From Cypionkella sp. (GTDB lineage: Bacteria > Pseudomonadota > Alphaproteobacteria > Rhodobacterales > Rhodobacteraceae), in the NCBI GenBank assembly GCA_018063485.1, contig JAGPBG010000043.1:1-10347 (forward strand): DNA of 10,347 nucleotides, read 5' to 3'. Made by a program: the position numbers and the translations under genes. The notes under the pieces were generated by a model, which worked only from the letters and a program-made list of their open reading frames with translations, was not told the DNA's origin and searched no databases. Of this stretch, positions 1 through 7,290 are shown one piece after another. The stretch's first letter is position 1; each line of letters begins with the position of its first letter.

Positions 1-576
1 GGTCACCCCCAGAGCCGAGGCCATTTCCCCGACGCCGGCCCCGGTCTTGAAATACCGCTCCATCAGTTTGGTATAGCGCTCAACCAAACGGCGCGCGGCA
101 TCTGGGCGCGGGGCCTCAGACGCGGCGCGGATGGTTTGACGCTCCAGCCAAACGCCCAGTAGCCCCAGATAATGCCAAGTTGCGCGGTCATGTGCTGGGG
201 TGTCGCTGTCCATTTCCCGCTGAATCATATCCAGCGTGACATTCAGCTCTTGTTGGACATGAACCTCGCGAATGCGCAGATGTTGCGGATCTTTAGGCAA
301 AGTCACGCTGCTGTCACGACCAAAGAACAGCGCATAACCAAAGACTTGCGGGCCAACCTCAAAGCCGTGCATTACCCCGGCAGGGATGAAGATGGCGTTG
401 TTTGCAGTATAACCGCGCGTGACTCCGGCAATGGTGATCCGGCCCTGGCCTTTGGTGAACCACAACAGGCATCCCTCAGAAAGGGTGCGCATGGCCTCAA
501 CCCGCCACCGCCCGCCAGCAGCAAGACGCGGAATCGCCATAAGGCGCATCTGGGATGGATCTTGAAGGGATGTCAT
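1..576 (-). CDS. AraC-family transcriptional regulator, C-terminally cut by window edge
   Basis: No stop is reached before position 1, so 192 residues are visible and the gene continues outside the window. Residues about 35-86 read as a cupin-like sensor domain: a run of short beta strands with a G-Q-G-R-I-T-I turn and an F-I-P-A-G-V-M-H-G-F segment, typical of the N-terminal ligand-binding domain of AraC-type regulators. A helical linker follows (about 105-170). The last visible residues (about 181-192, V-G-E-M-A-S-A-L-G-V-T) match the first helix-turn-helix of the AraC DNA-binding domain; the second helix-turn-helix lies off the window. The ATG at 576-574 is preceded on the minus strand by an AGGCAGG-like ribosome binding site. 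It lies downstream of miaA on the same strand but 123 bases away, and has its own possible promoter, so it is probably transcribed separately. The effector and target genes cannot be told from sequence. Family assignment is fairly sure; function beyond that is unknown. Confidence 0.85.
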   Translation of the reverse strand, partial: MTSLQDPSQMRLMAIPRLAAGGRWRVEAMRTLSEGCLLWFTKGQGRITIAGVTRGYTANNAIFIPAGVMHGFEVGPQVFGYALFFGRDSSVTLPKDPQHLRIREVHVQQELNVTLDMIQREMDSDTPAHDRATWHYLGLLGVWLERQTIRAASEAPRPDAARRLVERYTKLMERYFKTGAGVGEMASALGVT

Positions 577-600
577 GGGCCTGCCTGTTCGATTTCGACA

Positions 601-628
601 ATTAATCAGCCCTTATTGCACAACCCAA
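601..628 (-). promoter_or_regulatory. Candidate promoter for the AraC-family gene
   Basis: On the minus strand a TTGGGT hexamer (628-623, 3 of 6 to TTGACA) is separated by 16 bases from ATTAAT (606-601, 4 of 6 to TATAAT). This would start transcription near 594, leaving a leader of about 18 bases before the ATG at 576. The match is moderate and the call rests on spacing and position only. Confidence 0.3.
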
Positions 629-675
629 GCGAAAAGATGTGCCATCTGTCTGGTTGTGGCGGCTTTCTTCAGATA

Positions 676-695
676 TCTGTGGACAAGTCTGTGGA
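676..695. repeat. Tandem direct repeat TCTGTGGA, possible operator
   Basis: TCTGTGGA occurs at 676-683 and again at 688-695, a period of 12 bases, just after the miaA stop codon. The first copy overlaps a perfect 10-base palindrome, CAGATATCTG (670-679). The block lies roughly 80-100 bases upstream of the candidate start of the AraC-type gene, a position suited to a regulator site. AraC-family proteins often bind direct repeats, so self-regulation is possible, but this is inference; two copies of an 8-mer can also occur by chance. Confidence 0.3.
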
Positions 696-699
696 AGAC

Positions 700-1566
700 T
701 CATCTCGGGATGATTTCGCGCCATTCCGACATGCGCGTGCGAAACCAGGTACGCTGTTTTTTGGCATATTGCCGTGAGGCAAGGATAGCGGCTTGCACGG
801 CATCCTCCATACGGCTTTCACCTTTCAGGCAGCCCAGCAGTTCCACCGCCCCGATCGCGCGGGACGATGGCCGATTCGGGAGCCAGAACGGCGATTCGCT
901 TTCCACTTCGGCCAGCGCGCCGTCGCGCATCATTTGCTGGAACCGTCGCTTGATGCGGCCATCCAGCCAGCCAACTTCCGGGCGCAGGACCACCGGCTCG
1001 CAAGCCGATAGCGGCAAAAGGGCCGGCGGGGTGTCTGTCTGCCATGAGGCAAGGCCGCGCCCGGTTTGGTGCAGCACTTCCCAAGCGCGCTGCACGCGCG
1101 CAGGGTTGTTACGGTCGATCCGGGTTGCTGTTTGCCCATCCAGTTCGCTTAGCAAGGCGTGGCTTCCCTCTGCCGCCATCCGCGCATCCGCGAGCGCCCG
1201 CGTCTCGGGCGAAATCGGTGGAATCTCGGCCAAGCCTTCGGTCAACGCGCGAAAATACAGCCCGGTGCCACCCACGATCACCACCGGGCGGTCCAGCACC
1301 GCGCCCACTTCGCGCAGCCAATGGCCGACGGAGTAGTCCTGATCTCGTGCGATATGACCGTAAAGCAGATGGGGCAACCCTGCCTCGTCTGAGATCGAAG
1401 GGCGCGCCGTCAAGATCCGCCAGTTGGCGTAAACCTGCAACGCATCGGCATTGACCACCGTGCGGCCGTCTCGCGCGGCCAGTTCCATCGCCAGCCCCGA
1501 TTTGCCGCTGGCGGTTGGCCCGGCGATCAGGATGGGGGCCTCACGCGACAGGGCAGCAAGCTGCAT
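700..1566 (-). CDS. miaA: tRNA dimethylallyltransferase MiaA
   Basis: MiaA transfers the dimethylallyl group of DMAPP to N6 of adenine 37 in tRNAs reading UNN codons, the first step of ms2i6A synthesis; it is cytosolic. The 288-residue protein has the P-loop G-P-T-A-S-G-K-S at residues 16-23, the Asp motif as D-A-L-Q-V-Y (41-46), V-G-G-T-G-L-Y-F (98-105), the [11 protein letters not shown] segment (151-161) and the C-terminal K-K-Q-R-T-W-F-R motif (269-276). Length is close to that of shorter family members (E. coli about 316). The Asp motif differs from the common D-S-M-Q-V-Y and the following G-T-A-K-P is L-T-A-R-P (52-56); I believe this is usual in Rhodobacteraceae, not a sign of decay. 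The ATG at 1566 has a purine-rich site AGGAAAGGA a few bases upstream. It is divergent from pyrH. Its substrate DMAPP comes from the MEP pathway to which the nearby dxr contributes. Confidence 0.97.
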   Translation of the reverse strand: MQLAALSREAPILIAGPTASGKSGLAMELAARDGRTVVNADALQVYANWRILTARPSISDEAGLPHLLYGHIARDQDYSVGHWLREVGAVLDRPVVIVGGTGLYFRALTEGLAEIPPISPETRALADARMAAEGSHALLSELDGQTATRIDRNNPARVQRAWEVLHQTGRGLASWQTDTPPALLPLSACEPVVLRPEVGWLDGRIKRRFQQMMRDGALAEVESESPFWLPNRPSSRAIGAVELLGCLKGESRMEDAVQAAILASRQYAKKQRTWFRTRMSEWREIIPR

Positions 1567-1623
1567 CTGTTTTCCTTTCCTGCGGCCCTGTGCGCGACTT
1601 TCCCGCGACCTGCCGCTTCCCCG

Positions 1624-1678
1624 TTGAACATTCCACCAATTTCATACATTTTGCGGCGCAGACAAATCAAACCACAAT
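1624..1678 (+). promoter_or_regulatory. Candidate pyrH promoter region
   Basis: The AT-rich stretch upstream of pyrH contrasts with the GC-rich surroundings. Two weak plus-strand candidates are visible: TTGAAC (1624-1629) with TACATT (1645-1650) at a short 15-base spacing, and TTGCGG (1651-1656) with CACAAT (1673-1678) at 16 bases. The second would give a start near 1685, about 20 bases before the ATG. Neither is strong enough to choose between; some promoter is expected here because pyrH is the first plus-strand gene. Confidence 0.3.
1641..1670 (-). promoter_or_regulatory. Candidate miaA promoter in the miaA-pyrH divergent region
   Basis: Minus-strand TTGATT (1670-1665, 4 of 6) and TATGAA (1646-1641, 4 of 6) are 18 bases apart, placing a start near 1634 and a leader of about 68 bases to the miaA ATG. 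It overlaps the plus-strand candidates for pyrH, so at most some of these hexamers are real. Confidence 0.3.
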
Positions 1679-1704
1679 TATTTCAATCAAGACGGGAAAA
1701 TCCG

Positions 1705-2439
1705 ATGTCAAAGCCAAGCCAAGAGTCCGGCGTCACCTACCAACGCGTGATGTTGAAAATCTCGGGCGAGGCGTTGATGGGGGATCAGGGCTTTGGTTTG
1801 CACCCGCCGACGGTGGCCCGGATCGCCCAAGAGGTGAAATCGGTGCAGGAAATGGGCGTCGAGATTTGCATGGTGATCGGCGGCGGCAATATCTTTCGCG
1901 GCTTGCAAGGCTCGGCCCAGGGGATGGAGCGCACCACTGCCGATTACATGGGGATGCTGGCCACAGTGATGAACGCTTTGGCGATGCAGGCGGCGCTGGA
2001 AGATATCGGGGTGTTCACCCGGGTGATCTCGGCCATTCCGATGGATCAGGTCTGCGAGCCTTATATTCGTCGTCGCGCCGTGCGCCATCTTGAGAAAAAG
2101 CGCGTCTGCATTTTTGCGGCAGGCACCGGCAACCCCTATTTCACCACCGACACCGCAGCCACCCTGCGCGCCAATGAAATGGCCTGTGAGGCGATTTTCA
2201 AGGGCACCAAAGTGGACGGGGTTTATGACAAAGACCCCAAAAAACACCCCGATGCCAAGCGTTACGACAATGTTACCTATGACGAGGTGTTGCAAAAGCA
2301 TCTTGGCGTCATGGATGCCAGTGCGATTGCGCTGGCGCGTGACAATGATCTGCCAATCATCGTGTTTTCGCTGGATGAGCCGGGCGGTTTCCGTGGCATT
2401 CTGCGTGGCGAAGGCACCTATACCCGCGTACACGGCTAG
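1705..2439 (+). CDS. pyrH: Uridylate (UMP) kinase PyrH
   Basis: PyrH phosphorylates UMP to UDP with ATP in de novo pyrimidine nucleotide synthesis; it is a cytosolic hexamer of the amino-acid-kinase fold, unrelated to eukaryotic UMP/CMP kinase. The 244-residue protein (E. coli 241) shows L-K-I-S-G-E-A-L (17-24), G-G-G-N-I-F-R-G (59-66), [10 protein letters not shown] (75-84), [12 protein letters not shown] (140-151) and the [10 protein letters not shown] segment that contacts nucleotide. The reading frame is open from an ATG at 1624, but the extra 27 residues look like translated leader. The ATG at 1705 is preferred because it fits family length and has a GGGA site (1694-1697) 7 bases upstream. 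The neighbour frr follows, as in most bacteria, but rpsB-tsf, the usual upstream genes, are not here: the divergent miaA takes that place. Confidence 0.97.
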   Translation: MSKPSQESGVTYQRVMLKISGEALMGDQGFGLHPPTVARIAQEVKSVQEMGVEICMVIGGGNIFRGLQGSAQGMERTTADYMGMLATVMNALAMQAALEDIGVFTRVISAIPMDQVCEPYIRRRAVRHLEKKRVCIFAAGTGNPYFTTDTAATLRANEMACEAIFKGTKVDGVYDKDPKKHPDAKRYDNVTYDEVLQKHLGVMDASAIALARDNDLPIIVFSLDEPGGFRGILRGEGTYTRVHG

Positions 2440-2536
2440 GCCTTTTGCCGCCTTGGCTCTATACCCACCCCGCCGCTTGCTGTTATAGACCGATAAAGCC
2501 CGCCAAGGAATTTCGGGCCGCAAAGATGAGGACACC
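2440..2536 (+). promoter_or_regulatory. pyrH-frr intergenic region with possible extended -10 promoter and small hairpin
   Basis: The 97-base gap contains TGTTATAGA (2481-2489), which reads as an extended -10 (TG-N-TATAGA) without a clear -35 at the right distance. Just downstream, GCCCG (2498-2502) and CGGGC (2514-2518) can form a 5-pair stem with an 11-base loop. The frr ribosome binding site (GAGGA, about 2527-2531) follows. No T-run accompanies the hairpin, so a terminator is unlikely. A secondary promoter for frr is possible but weakly supported. Confidence 0.25.
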
Positions 2537-3103
2537 ATGTCACAAGCCGATCTGGACATTGATCTTGATGCTATCCAGCGCCGTATGGACGGGGCGATGA
2601 ATGCGCTGAAAACCGAATTTGCCAGTCTGCGCACCGGGCGCGCCTCGGCCTCGATCCTCGAGCCAATCATGGTCGATGCCTATGGCACCATGACCCCGAT
2701 CAACCAGCTTGGCACCGTCAACGTGCCCGAGCCGCGCATGGTGGTGATCAACGTCTGGGACAAGGGCATGATTTCCAAGGTGGAAAAGGCGATCCGTGAA
2801 AGCGGGATAGGGATCAATCCGGTGACTGACGGCCCCTTGATCCGCCTGCCGATCCCCGAATTGAACGAAGAGCGCCGCAAGCAGCTTTCAAAGGTCGCTG
2901 GCGGCTATGCCGAAAATGCCAAGGTTGCGATACGCAACGTGCGTCGCGATGGAATGGATCAGATCAAGAAGGCCAAAGCCGCCGGAATGGGCGAGGACGA
3001 TCAAAAGATGTGGTCGGACGAGGTGCAGGAACTGACCGACAAGCAGATCATCGCTGTCGATAAGGCTCTGGAAGCAAAACAAGCCGAAATCATGCAGGTT
3101 TAA
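2537..3103 (+). CDS. frr: Ribosome recycling factor
   Basis: Frr (RRF) works with EF-G to split the post-termination ribosome into subunits after peptide release; it is a tRNA-shaped cytosolic protein. The 188-residue length matches the family (about 185). Visible family features are the N-terminal L-R-T-G-R-A-S segment (31-37), [10 protein letters not shown] (49-58), the domain II stretch with [11 protein letters not shown] (65-75), [10 protein letters not shown] (105-114) and the conserved Arg in I-R-N-V-R-R-D (132-138). It ends in a long charged helix typical of the three-helix domain I. The ATG is preceded by a GAGGA site. It follows pyrH at 97 bases and precedes uppS at about 72 bases, so it may be co-transcribed with both. 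No key residue seems missing. Confidence 0.98.
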   Translation: MSQADLDIDLDAIQRRMDGAMNALKTEFASLRTGRASASILEPIMVDAYGTMTPINQLGTVNVPEPRMVVINVWDKGMISKVEKAIRESGIGINPVTDGPLIRLPIPELNEERRKQLSKVAGGYAENAKVAIRNVRRDGMDQIKKAKAAGMGEDDQKMWSDEVQELTDKQIIAVDKALEAKQAEIMQV

Positions 3104-3152
3104 GGGAGCCTTGCAGATATCGGCGGGCAATTGCGCGCTGTTTCGGATGATA

Positions 3153-3162
3153 GAACCGGTTC
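3153..3162. repeat. 10-base perfect palindrome in frr-uppS gap
   Basis: GAACCGGTTC is its own reverse complement and sits just before the AGGA site (3166-3169) for uppS. It is too short and too loopless to act as a terminator. A protein-binding site is possible; chance is equally likely. Confidence 0.2.
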
Positions 3163-3175
3163 CGCAGGAATGAGA

Positions 3176-3916
3176 ATGGCCAAGGTCAAGACAGTTGAAC
3201 CGGCAAATCTGCGTCAGGCAGAACATGTGGCAATCATCATGGATGGCAACGGGCGTTGGGCCACCAACCGGGGCTGGCCGCGCTTGGTCGGGCATCGCAA
3301 AGGCGCCGAGCGGGTCAAGGAAATCGTGCGCTGTGCGCCCGATCTGGGTATCCGCTGGCTAACGATTTACGCGTTTTCCACCGAGAACTGGAAACGCTCC
3401 ACCGAGGAAGTGCTTGGCTTGATGGGAATTTTTGCCCGCTACATCGAGCGTGAGGCGGATCGGTTGGCCGCAGAATCGGTTCGGATGCGCTTTATCGGGG
3501 ATCGTTTGCGGCTCGACCCTAAATTGCAAAAGCTGATGGCCGGGATCGAAGCCAAAACGGCTCCCTATTCGCGGCTTAATCTGACGGTGGCAATCAATTA
3601 CGGTGGCCGTGACGAATTGCTGCGTGCGACCCGCAAGCTGGCGGCTGAAGTGGCGGCAGGGCGGCTTGCCGCCGATGCCATTTCAGAGGATATGATTTCG
3701 GCCCATCTTGATACCGCCGGATTGCCAGATCCTGATCTGGTGATCCGCACCTCGGGCGAGATGCGAACCTCGAATTTCCTGCCCTGGCAGGCGGCCTATG
3801 CCGAATATGAATTTACCCAAACCCTTTGGCCTGATTTTTCACCGGCAGAACTGGCGCAGATTGTCACGCGTTTCGGCAATCGCGAGCGTCGTTTTGGCGG
3901 AGCGGCCAGCGCATGA
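3176..3916 (+). CDS. uppS: Di-trans,poly-cis-undecaprenyl-diphosphate synthase (UppS)
   Basis: UppS adds eight cis isoprene units from IPP to farnesyl diphosphate, giving undecaprenyl diphosphate, the precursor of the lipid carrier for peptidoglycan and surface glycans. It is a peripheral enzyme at the inner membrane. The 246-residue form (E. coli 253) has the catalytic Asp at 23 in I-M-D-G-N-G-R-W-A, H40 and G43 in V-G-H-R-K-G, the F-S-T-E-N-W-K-R-S motif, and R-T-S-G-E-M-R-T-S-N-F-L-P-W-Q near the C-terminus; the usual form is G-E-Q-R-x-S-N-F-L-L-W-Q, so the Gln is Met here. Start choice: the frame opens at a TTG (3131) and has ATGs at 3170 and 3176. AGGA at 3166-3169 is 6 bases from 3176 but touches 3170, so 3176 is preferred. 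The stop overlaps the cdsA start (ATGA), suggesting translational coupling. Confidence 0.96.
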   Translation: MAKVKTVEPANLRQAEHVAIIMDGNGRWATNRGWPRLVGHRKGAERVKEIVRCAPDLGIRWLTIYAFSTENWKRSTEEVLGLMGIFARYIEREADRLAAESVRMRFIGDRLRLDPKLQKLMAGIEAKTAPYSRLNLTVAINYGGRDELLRATRKLAAEVAAGRLAADAISEDMISAHLDTAGLPDPDLVIRTSGEMRTSNFLPWQAAYAEYEFTQTLWPDFSPAELAQIVTRFGNRERRFGGAASA

Positions 3917-4704
3917 GCGGGGCAAGTGAGCGCTGGGTCGATCTGAAACCTCGATTGATTTCAGCAGCCGCAATGTTGACCGTTGGCGCCGTGGAAATCT
4001 GGCTGGGGGGGATTTCCTTTCTGGTTCTGGTCACCTTGGTGACAGCACTGATGATCTGGGAGCTTTCCTCGATCACCGCCTCCGGCAAGCCGCTGCTGGC
4101 CCTGGCGATGGCGGCGATGGCGGCATTGAGCCTGATCCTGGATGAGGGCTACCCGTCGATGTCGGCATGGCTGCTGTTCCCCTGGGTGGTGGTGGCGGTG
4201 GCACTGACGCCGCGAAAGGAGCCCCTTGCGGCGGCAGTGATCGCTACGGCCATCATGGTATCGGGCCACGGGTTGTTCGTGTTGCGCGATGAGGCGGGAA
4301 CGGCGGCAATCCTGTGGTTGTTGGGGGTCGTGATTGCCTCGGATGTGATGGGCTATTTCGCCGGGCGCATTCTTGGCGGTCCGAAATTCTGGCCTGCCGT
4401 CAGCCCGAAGAAAACCTGGTCCGGCACGGTGGCGGGGTGGTTTGGCGCGGCTTTGGTCGGTCTGGCCTTTGTGCTGGCGGGGCAGGGCGACTGGTTGCTG
4501 ATCCTGATCTCGCCGCTGATCGCTTTTGCAGGCCAAATGGGCGATATCGGCGAAAGCTGGATCAAACGGCGCACCGGGGTCAAGGATTCTTCGGCGTTGA
4601 TACCGGGGCATGGCGGGTTGATGGACCGCTTTGATGCGCTGACCCTGGCGATGGTGGCGGTGATGTTGCTGAACCATATCGCACCCTTGCCGGTAGGGAA
4701 TTGA
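3913..4704 (+). CDS. cdsA: Phosphatidate cytidylyltransferase (CDP-diacylglycerol synthase)
   Basis: CdsA condenses phosphatidic acid with CTP to CDP-diacylglycerol, the branch-point intermediate for phosphatidylethanolamine, phosphatidylglycerol and cardiolipin; it is an integral inner-membrane enzyme. The 263-residue protein has many hydrophobic segments (roughly 15-50, 60-78, 84-98, 105-125, 130-150, 172-190, 193-210, 243-258). It carries D-V-M-G-Y-F-A-G-R (144-152), S-P-K-K-T-W-S-G (164-171) and a complete family signature at 215-241: S-x-x-K-R-x4-K-D-S-S then P-x-H-G-G-L-M-D-R-F-D, with the metal-binding Asp residues present. The ATG overlaps the uppS stop by 4 bases, and dxr starts 1 base after its own stop, so the three are almost certainly one transcript with coupled translation. 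Family length and motifs leave little doubt. Confidence 0.97.
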   Translation: MSGASERWVDLKPRLISAAAMLTVGAVEIWLGGISFLVLVTLVTALMIWELSSITASGKPLLALAMAAMAALSLILDEGYPSMSAWLLFPWVVVAVALTPRKEPLAAAVIATAIMVSGHGLFVLRDEAGTAAILWLLGVVIASDVMGYFAGRILGGPKFWPAVSPKKTWSGTVAGWFGAALVGLAFVLAGQGDWLLILISPLIAFAGQMGDIGESWIKRRTGVKDSSALIPGHGGLMDRFDALTLAMVAVMLLNHIAPLPVGN

Positions 4705-4705
4705 G

Positions 4706-5893
4706 ATGCGCAGCCTGTCGATTTTCGGCGTCACCGGGTCGGTTGGCGAAAACACTTTTGATCTGATCCGGGGTGCCGGGGGGGCGGATAAGTTCCGCAC
4801 CGTTGCCTTGACAGGCGGGCGCAATGTGGCTCGGCTGGCGCAAATTGCGCGCGAATTGCGGGCCGAATTGGCGGTAACGGCGCATGAGGAGTGTCTGCCC
4901 GCGCTGCGGGAGGCATTGACCGGCTCAGGGGTGCAAGTCGCGGCAGGTGCCAGCGGGATAGCCGAGGCCGCCGACCGCCCCGCAGATTGGGTGATGAGTG
5001 CAATTGTCGGCGCCGCCGGTCTGGTTCCGGGCCTGCGCGCACTGTCGCATGGCGCAACCCTGGCGCTGGCCAATAAGGAAAGCCTGGTCACGGCTGGCCC
5101 TTTGCTGATGGCGACTGCCGCGCGGCATGGCGCGACAATCCTGCCGGTTGATTCCGAGCATTCAGCAATTTTTCAGGCGCTGGCTGGCGAGGATATTTCA
5201 GCGGTTGAACGCATTATCCTGACTGCATCCGGTGGCGCGCTACGCGATTGGCCGATGGAGCGGCTGGCCCAGGCCACGGTCAAGGACGCGCTGGCGCATC
5301 CGAATTGGACAATGGGTGCCCGGATCACCATAGACTCCGCATCCATGTTCAACAAGGCCTTGGAAGTGATTGAAACCCGCGAGTTTTTCGGTGTTTCTCC
5401 CGATCAGATCGAGGTGATCATCCACCCGGAATCGATCATCCATTCCATGGTGGGTTTTCATGACGGTGCGCTGATGGCGCATATGGGCGCGCCCGACATG
5501 CGCCACCCGATCGGCTATGCGTTGAATTGGCCTGCGCGCTTACCCTTGCCGGTGGCGCGGCTGGATCTGGCGGCTTTGGGACAACTGACGTTTCGCGCGC
5601 CTGATCTGGCGCGCTTTCCGGCGTTGCGGCTGGCCGGTGAGGTCATGCGCGCGCGCGGGCTGGCGGGGGCAGGGTTCAACGCGGCCAAGGAAATCGCGCT
5701 GGATCGGTTCATTGCGGGTGAGATCGGGTTTATGGATATGGCGGGTTTGGTTGAGACAACTCTGGAACAACTTGCCTCGCAGTCCGGCTTTGCCAATGCC
5801 GACCCCTCCCTTGAAGATGTGTTGCAAATGGACCATCTGGCAAGGGTAAGGGCCGCCGAAGCTGCGGAACAACTGACAAGACGCAGAGCATAG
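4706..5893 (+). CDS. dxr: 1-deoxy-D-xylulose 5-phosphate reductoisomerase (Dxr/IspC)
   Basis: Dxr rearranges and reduces DXP to 2-C-methyl-D-erythritol 4-phosphate with NADPH, the first committed step of the MEP isoprenoid pathway and the target of fosmidomycin. The 395-residue protein (E. coli 398) begins with the NADPH-binding G-V-T-G-S-V-G-E-N-T (8-17). Family motifs are A-L-A-N-K-E-S-L-V (120-128, K124), V-D-S-E-H-S-A-I-F-Q (148-157, metal ligands D149 and E151), L-T-A-S-G-G-A-L-R-D (172-181), H198 in H-P-N-W-T-M-G, and S-M-F-N-K-A-L-E-V-I-E (213-223, K217 and metal ligand E220), then I-H-P-E-S-I-I-H-S-M-V (239-249). All active-site positions I can place are intact. It follows cdsA by a single base. 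In E. coli dxr lies between frr and uppS; the placement here after cdsA fits the alphaproteobacterial order. Its product supplies IPP/DMAPP used by UppS and MiaA encoded nearby. Confidence 0.98.
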   Translation: MRSLSIFGVTGSVGENTFDLIRGAGGADKFRTVALTGGRNVARLAQIARELRAELAVTAHEECLPALREALTGSGVQVAAGASGIAEAADRPADWVMSAIVGAAGLVPGLRALSHGATLALANKESLVTAGPLLMATAARHGATILPVDSEHSAIFQALAGEDISAVERIILTASGGALRDWPMERLAQATVKDALAHPNWTMGARITIDSASMFNKALEVIETREFFGVSPDQIEVIIHPESIIHSMVGFHDGALMAHMGAPDMRHPIGYALNWPARLPLPVARLDLAALGQLTFRAPDLARFPALRLAGEVMRARGLAGAGFNAAKEIALDRFIAGEIGFMDMAGLVETTLEQLASQSGFANADPSLEDVLQMDHLARVRAAEAAEQLTRRRA

Positions 5894-5903
5894 GGCGGGC
5901 ACA

Positions 5904-7241
5904 GTGGATATTCTTTCGGTACTGACTTCGGCAGGAAGCACGGCCTGGACGCTACTGTTCTTCGTGATCGGCATCGCGATCATCGTCACGGTGCATGAAT
6001 ACGGGCATTATATCGTCGGGCGCTGGTCGGGCATTCATGCCGAGGTGTTCAGCCTTGGCTTTGGCCCGGTGCTGTATTCGCGGATCGACAAACGTGGCAC
6101 CCGCTGGCAGATCGCGGCTTTTCCCTTTGGCGGTTATGTGAAGTTCTTGGGCGATTCCAATGCGGCTTCGGCCGAAGATCGCACCACCATGGCCAGTCTT
6201 TCGCCCCAGGAGCGTCGCCATTCGATGCCGGGTGCCCCGCTTTGGGCACGCGCGGCGACGGTTGCGGCGGGTCCGGTGTTCAACATTGTTCTGACAATCG
6301 CGGTGTTTGTCGGCCTGATCCTGCTGACCGGAGTTCCCACTGAACGGGTGGTGGTTGGCAAGGCCAATCCGGTGCCCTTCCTGGGGCAGGGATTGCAAGT
6401 GGGCGACCAGATCCTTGCCCTTGATGGGATTGCCACACCCGATCTGAAAACCTATGCCAAGGTTGCTGCGAAATTGCCGCCTTCGGCTGAAGTGACCTAT
6501 CATTTGCAGCGCGACAGTCACGAAATTGATCTGGTCGGGCCGCATCCGTTTTTGGCGTTGGTAGGCGGTGTGCAGCCCAAAAGTGCCGCCATCAATGCAG
6601 GCATCAAAGCGGGCGACGTGATCTTGGCCGCCGATGGAGTGGCGGTGACGGCGTTTTCCCAAATGCCGCCCCTTGTCGAGGCCGCGGGCGGGCGGCCGAT
6701 CACATTGAAAATCTGGCGCGGGGGCGAGGTGTTCGACCTGAGCCTTTCTGCTAACCGTCGTGATTTGCCAAAAGCGGATGGCAGTTTCGAGACCCGCTGG
6801 TTGATCGGGCTGTCCGCCGGGAACCTGTTCGAGCCGGAGATGCGATGGGCTTCGCCTTGGGAGGCGATGAAGCTGTCAGTTGAAAACACCTGGTTTCTGG
6901 CCAAAACCTCGCTGTCCGGCCTTTGGCATGTCGTGATCGGTGCCATCAGCTCTTGTGCAATTTCCGGACCGATCGGGATGGCCGAAGTGATGGGCGATGC
7001 CGCCCGGATTGGTCCGCAGGCGTTTTTGCAAATGCTGGCGGCACTGTCGCTTGGCATCGGGTTGCTGAACCTGTTTCCGATCCCGGTTCTCGATGGTGGC
7101 CATCTGGTGATGTATGCCTATGAGGCGGTGATGCGGCGCAAGCCTTCGGAAAAATTTCTTGGCTATGTGATGGCGCTTGGGCTTGCGGTAATTTTGTCCT
7201 TCATGGCATTTGCGCTGACCAATGACGTGCTTTGCAATTAG
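5904..7241 (+). CDS. rseP: RIP metalloprotease RseP (site-2 protease family, M50B)
   Basis: This inner-membrane zinc protease cuts transmembrane segments of anti-sigma factors and signal-peptide remnants; the Caulobacter orthologue is MmpA. The 445-residue protein (E. coli 450) has a first transmembrane segment with H-E-Y-G-H (31-35: zinc ligands H31 and H35, catalytic E32), a second hydrophobic segment at about 120-142, two PDZ domains (about 148-212 and 213-285; each has a G-D-x-I-L-A-x-D-G core at 167-175 and 237-245), and the C-terminal N-L-F-P-I-P-V-L-D-G-G-H motif (389-400) that gives the third ligand, D397. A last membrane segment spans about 418-438. The start is a GTG at 5904, with AGGGCGGG (5892-5899) upstream overlapping the dxr stop; no better ATG precedes the membrane segment. 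No anti-sigma or sigma factor gene is adjacent, so the substrate is unknown from this window. Confidence 0.96.
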   Translation: MDILSVLTSAGSTAWTLLFFVIGIAIIVTVHEYGHYIVGRWSGIHAEVFSLGFGPVLYSRIDKRGTRWQIAAFPFGGYVKFLGDSNAASAEDRTTMASLSPQERRHSMPGAPLWARAATVAAGPVFNIVLTIAVFVGLILLTGVPTERVVVGKANPVPFLGQGLQVGDQILALDGIATPDLKTYAKVAAKLPPSAEVTYHLQRDSHEIDLVGPHPFLALVGGVQPKSAAINAGIKAGDVILAADGVAVTAFSQMPPLVEAAGGRPITLKIWRGGEVFDLSLSANRRDLPKADGSFETRWLIGLSAGNLFEPEMRWASPWEAMKLSVENTWFLAKTSLSGLWHVVIGAISSCAISGPIGMAEVMGDAARIGPQAFLQMLAALSLGIGLLNLFPIPVLDGGHLVMYAYEAVMRRKPSEKFLGYVMALGLAVILSFMAFALTNDVLCN

Positions 7242-7290
7242 GGTTGCGGCCCGATTGGTGGTGCTCGAGGCGGCACATATCCACAGATTG

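Noticed and set aside
679..687. DnaA-box-like TGTGGACAA, and a second TATCCACAG near 7279-7287
   Set aside because: Each is a single imperfect or partial match, far apart and without the clustering or AT-rich region of an origin.
172..777. Plus-strand open frame of 201 codons over the AraC-type gene and miaA end
   Set aside because: The minus strand here encodes a recognisable AraC-family protein and the end of MiaA; the plus frame gives no coherent protein.
1624..1704. 27-residue N-terminal extension of PyrH from the ATG at 1624
   Set aside because: It lies in the AT-rich divergent promoter region, exceeds family length, and the ATG at 1705 has a well-placed GGGA site.
1708..2670. Long minus-strand open frame (320 codons) opposite pyrH-frr
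   Set aside because: It lies opposite two clearly recognised essential genes; its protein has no recognisable motif and is the low-complexity product expected of an antisense frame in GC-rich DNA.
3961..5091. Minus-strand open frame of 376 codons opposite cdsA-dxr
   Set aside because: The product is rich in His, Arg, Gln and Pro with no fold or motif, a typical codon-bias shadow of cdsA and dxr.
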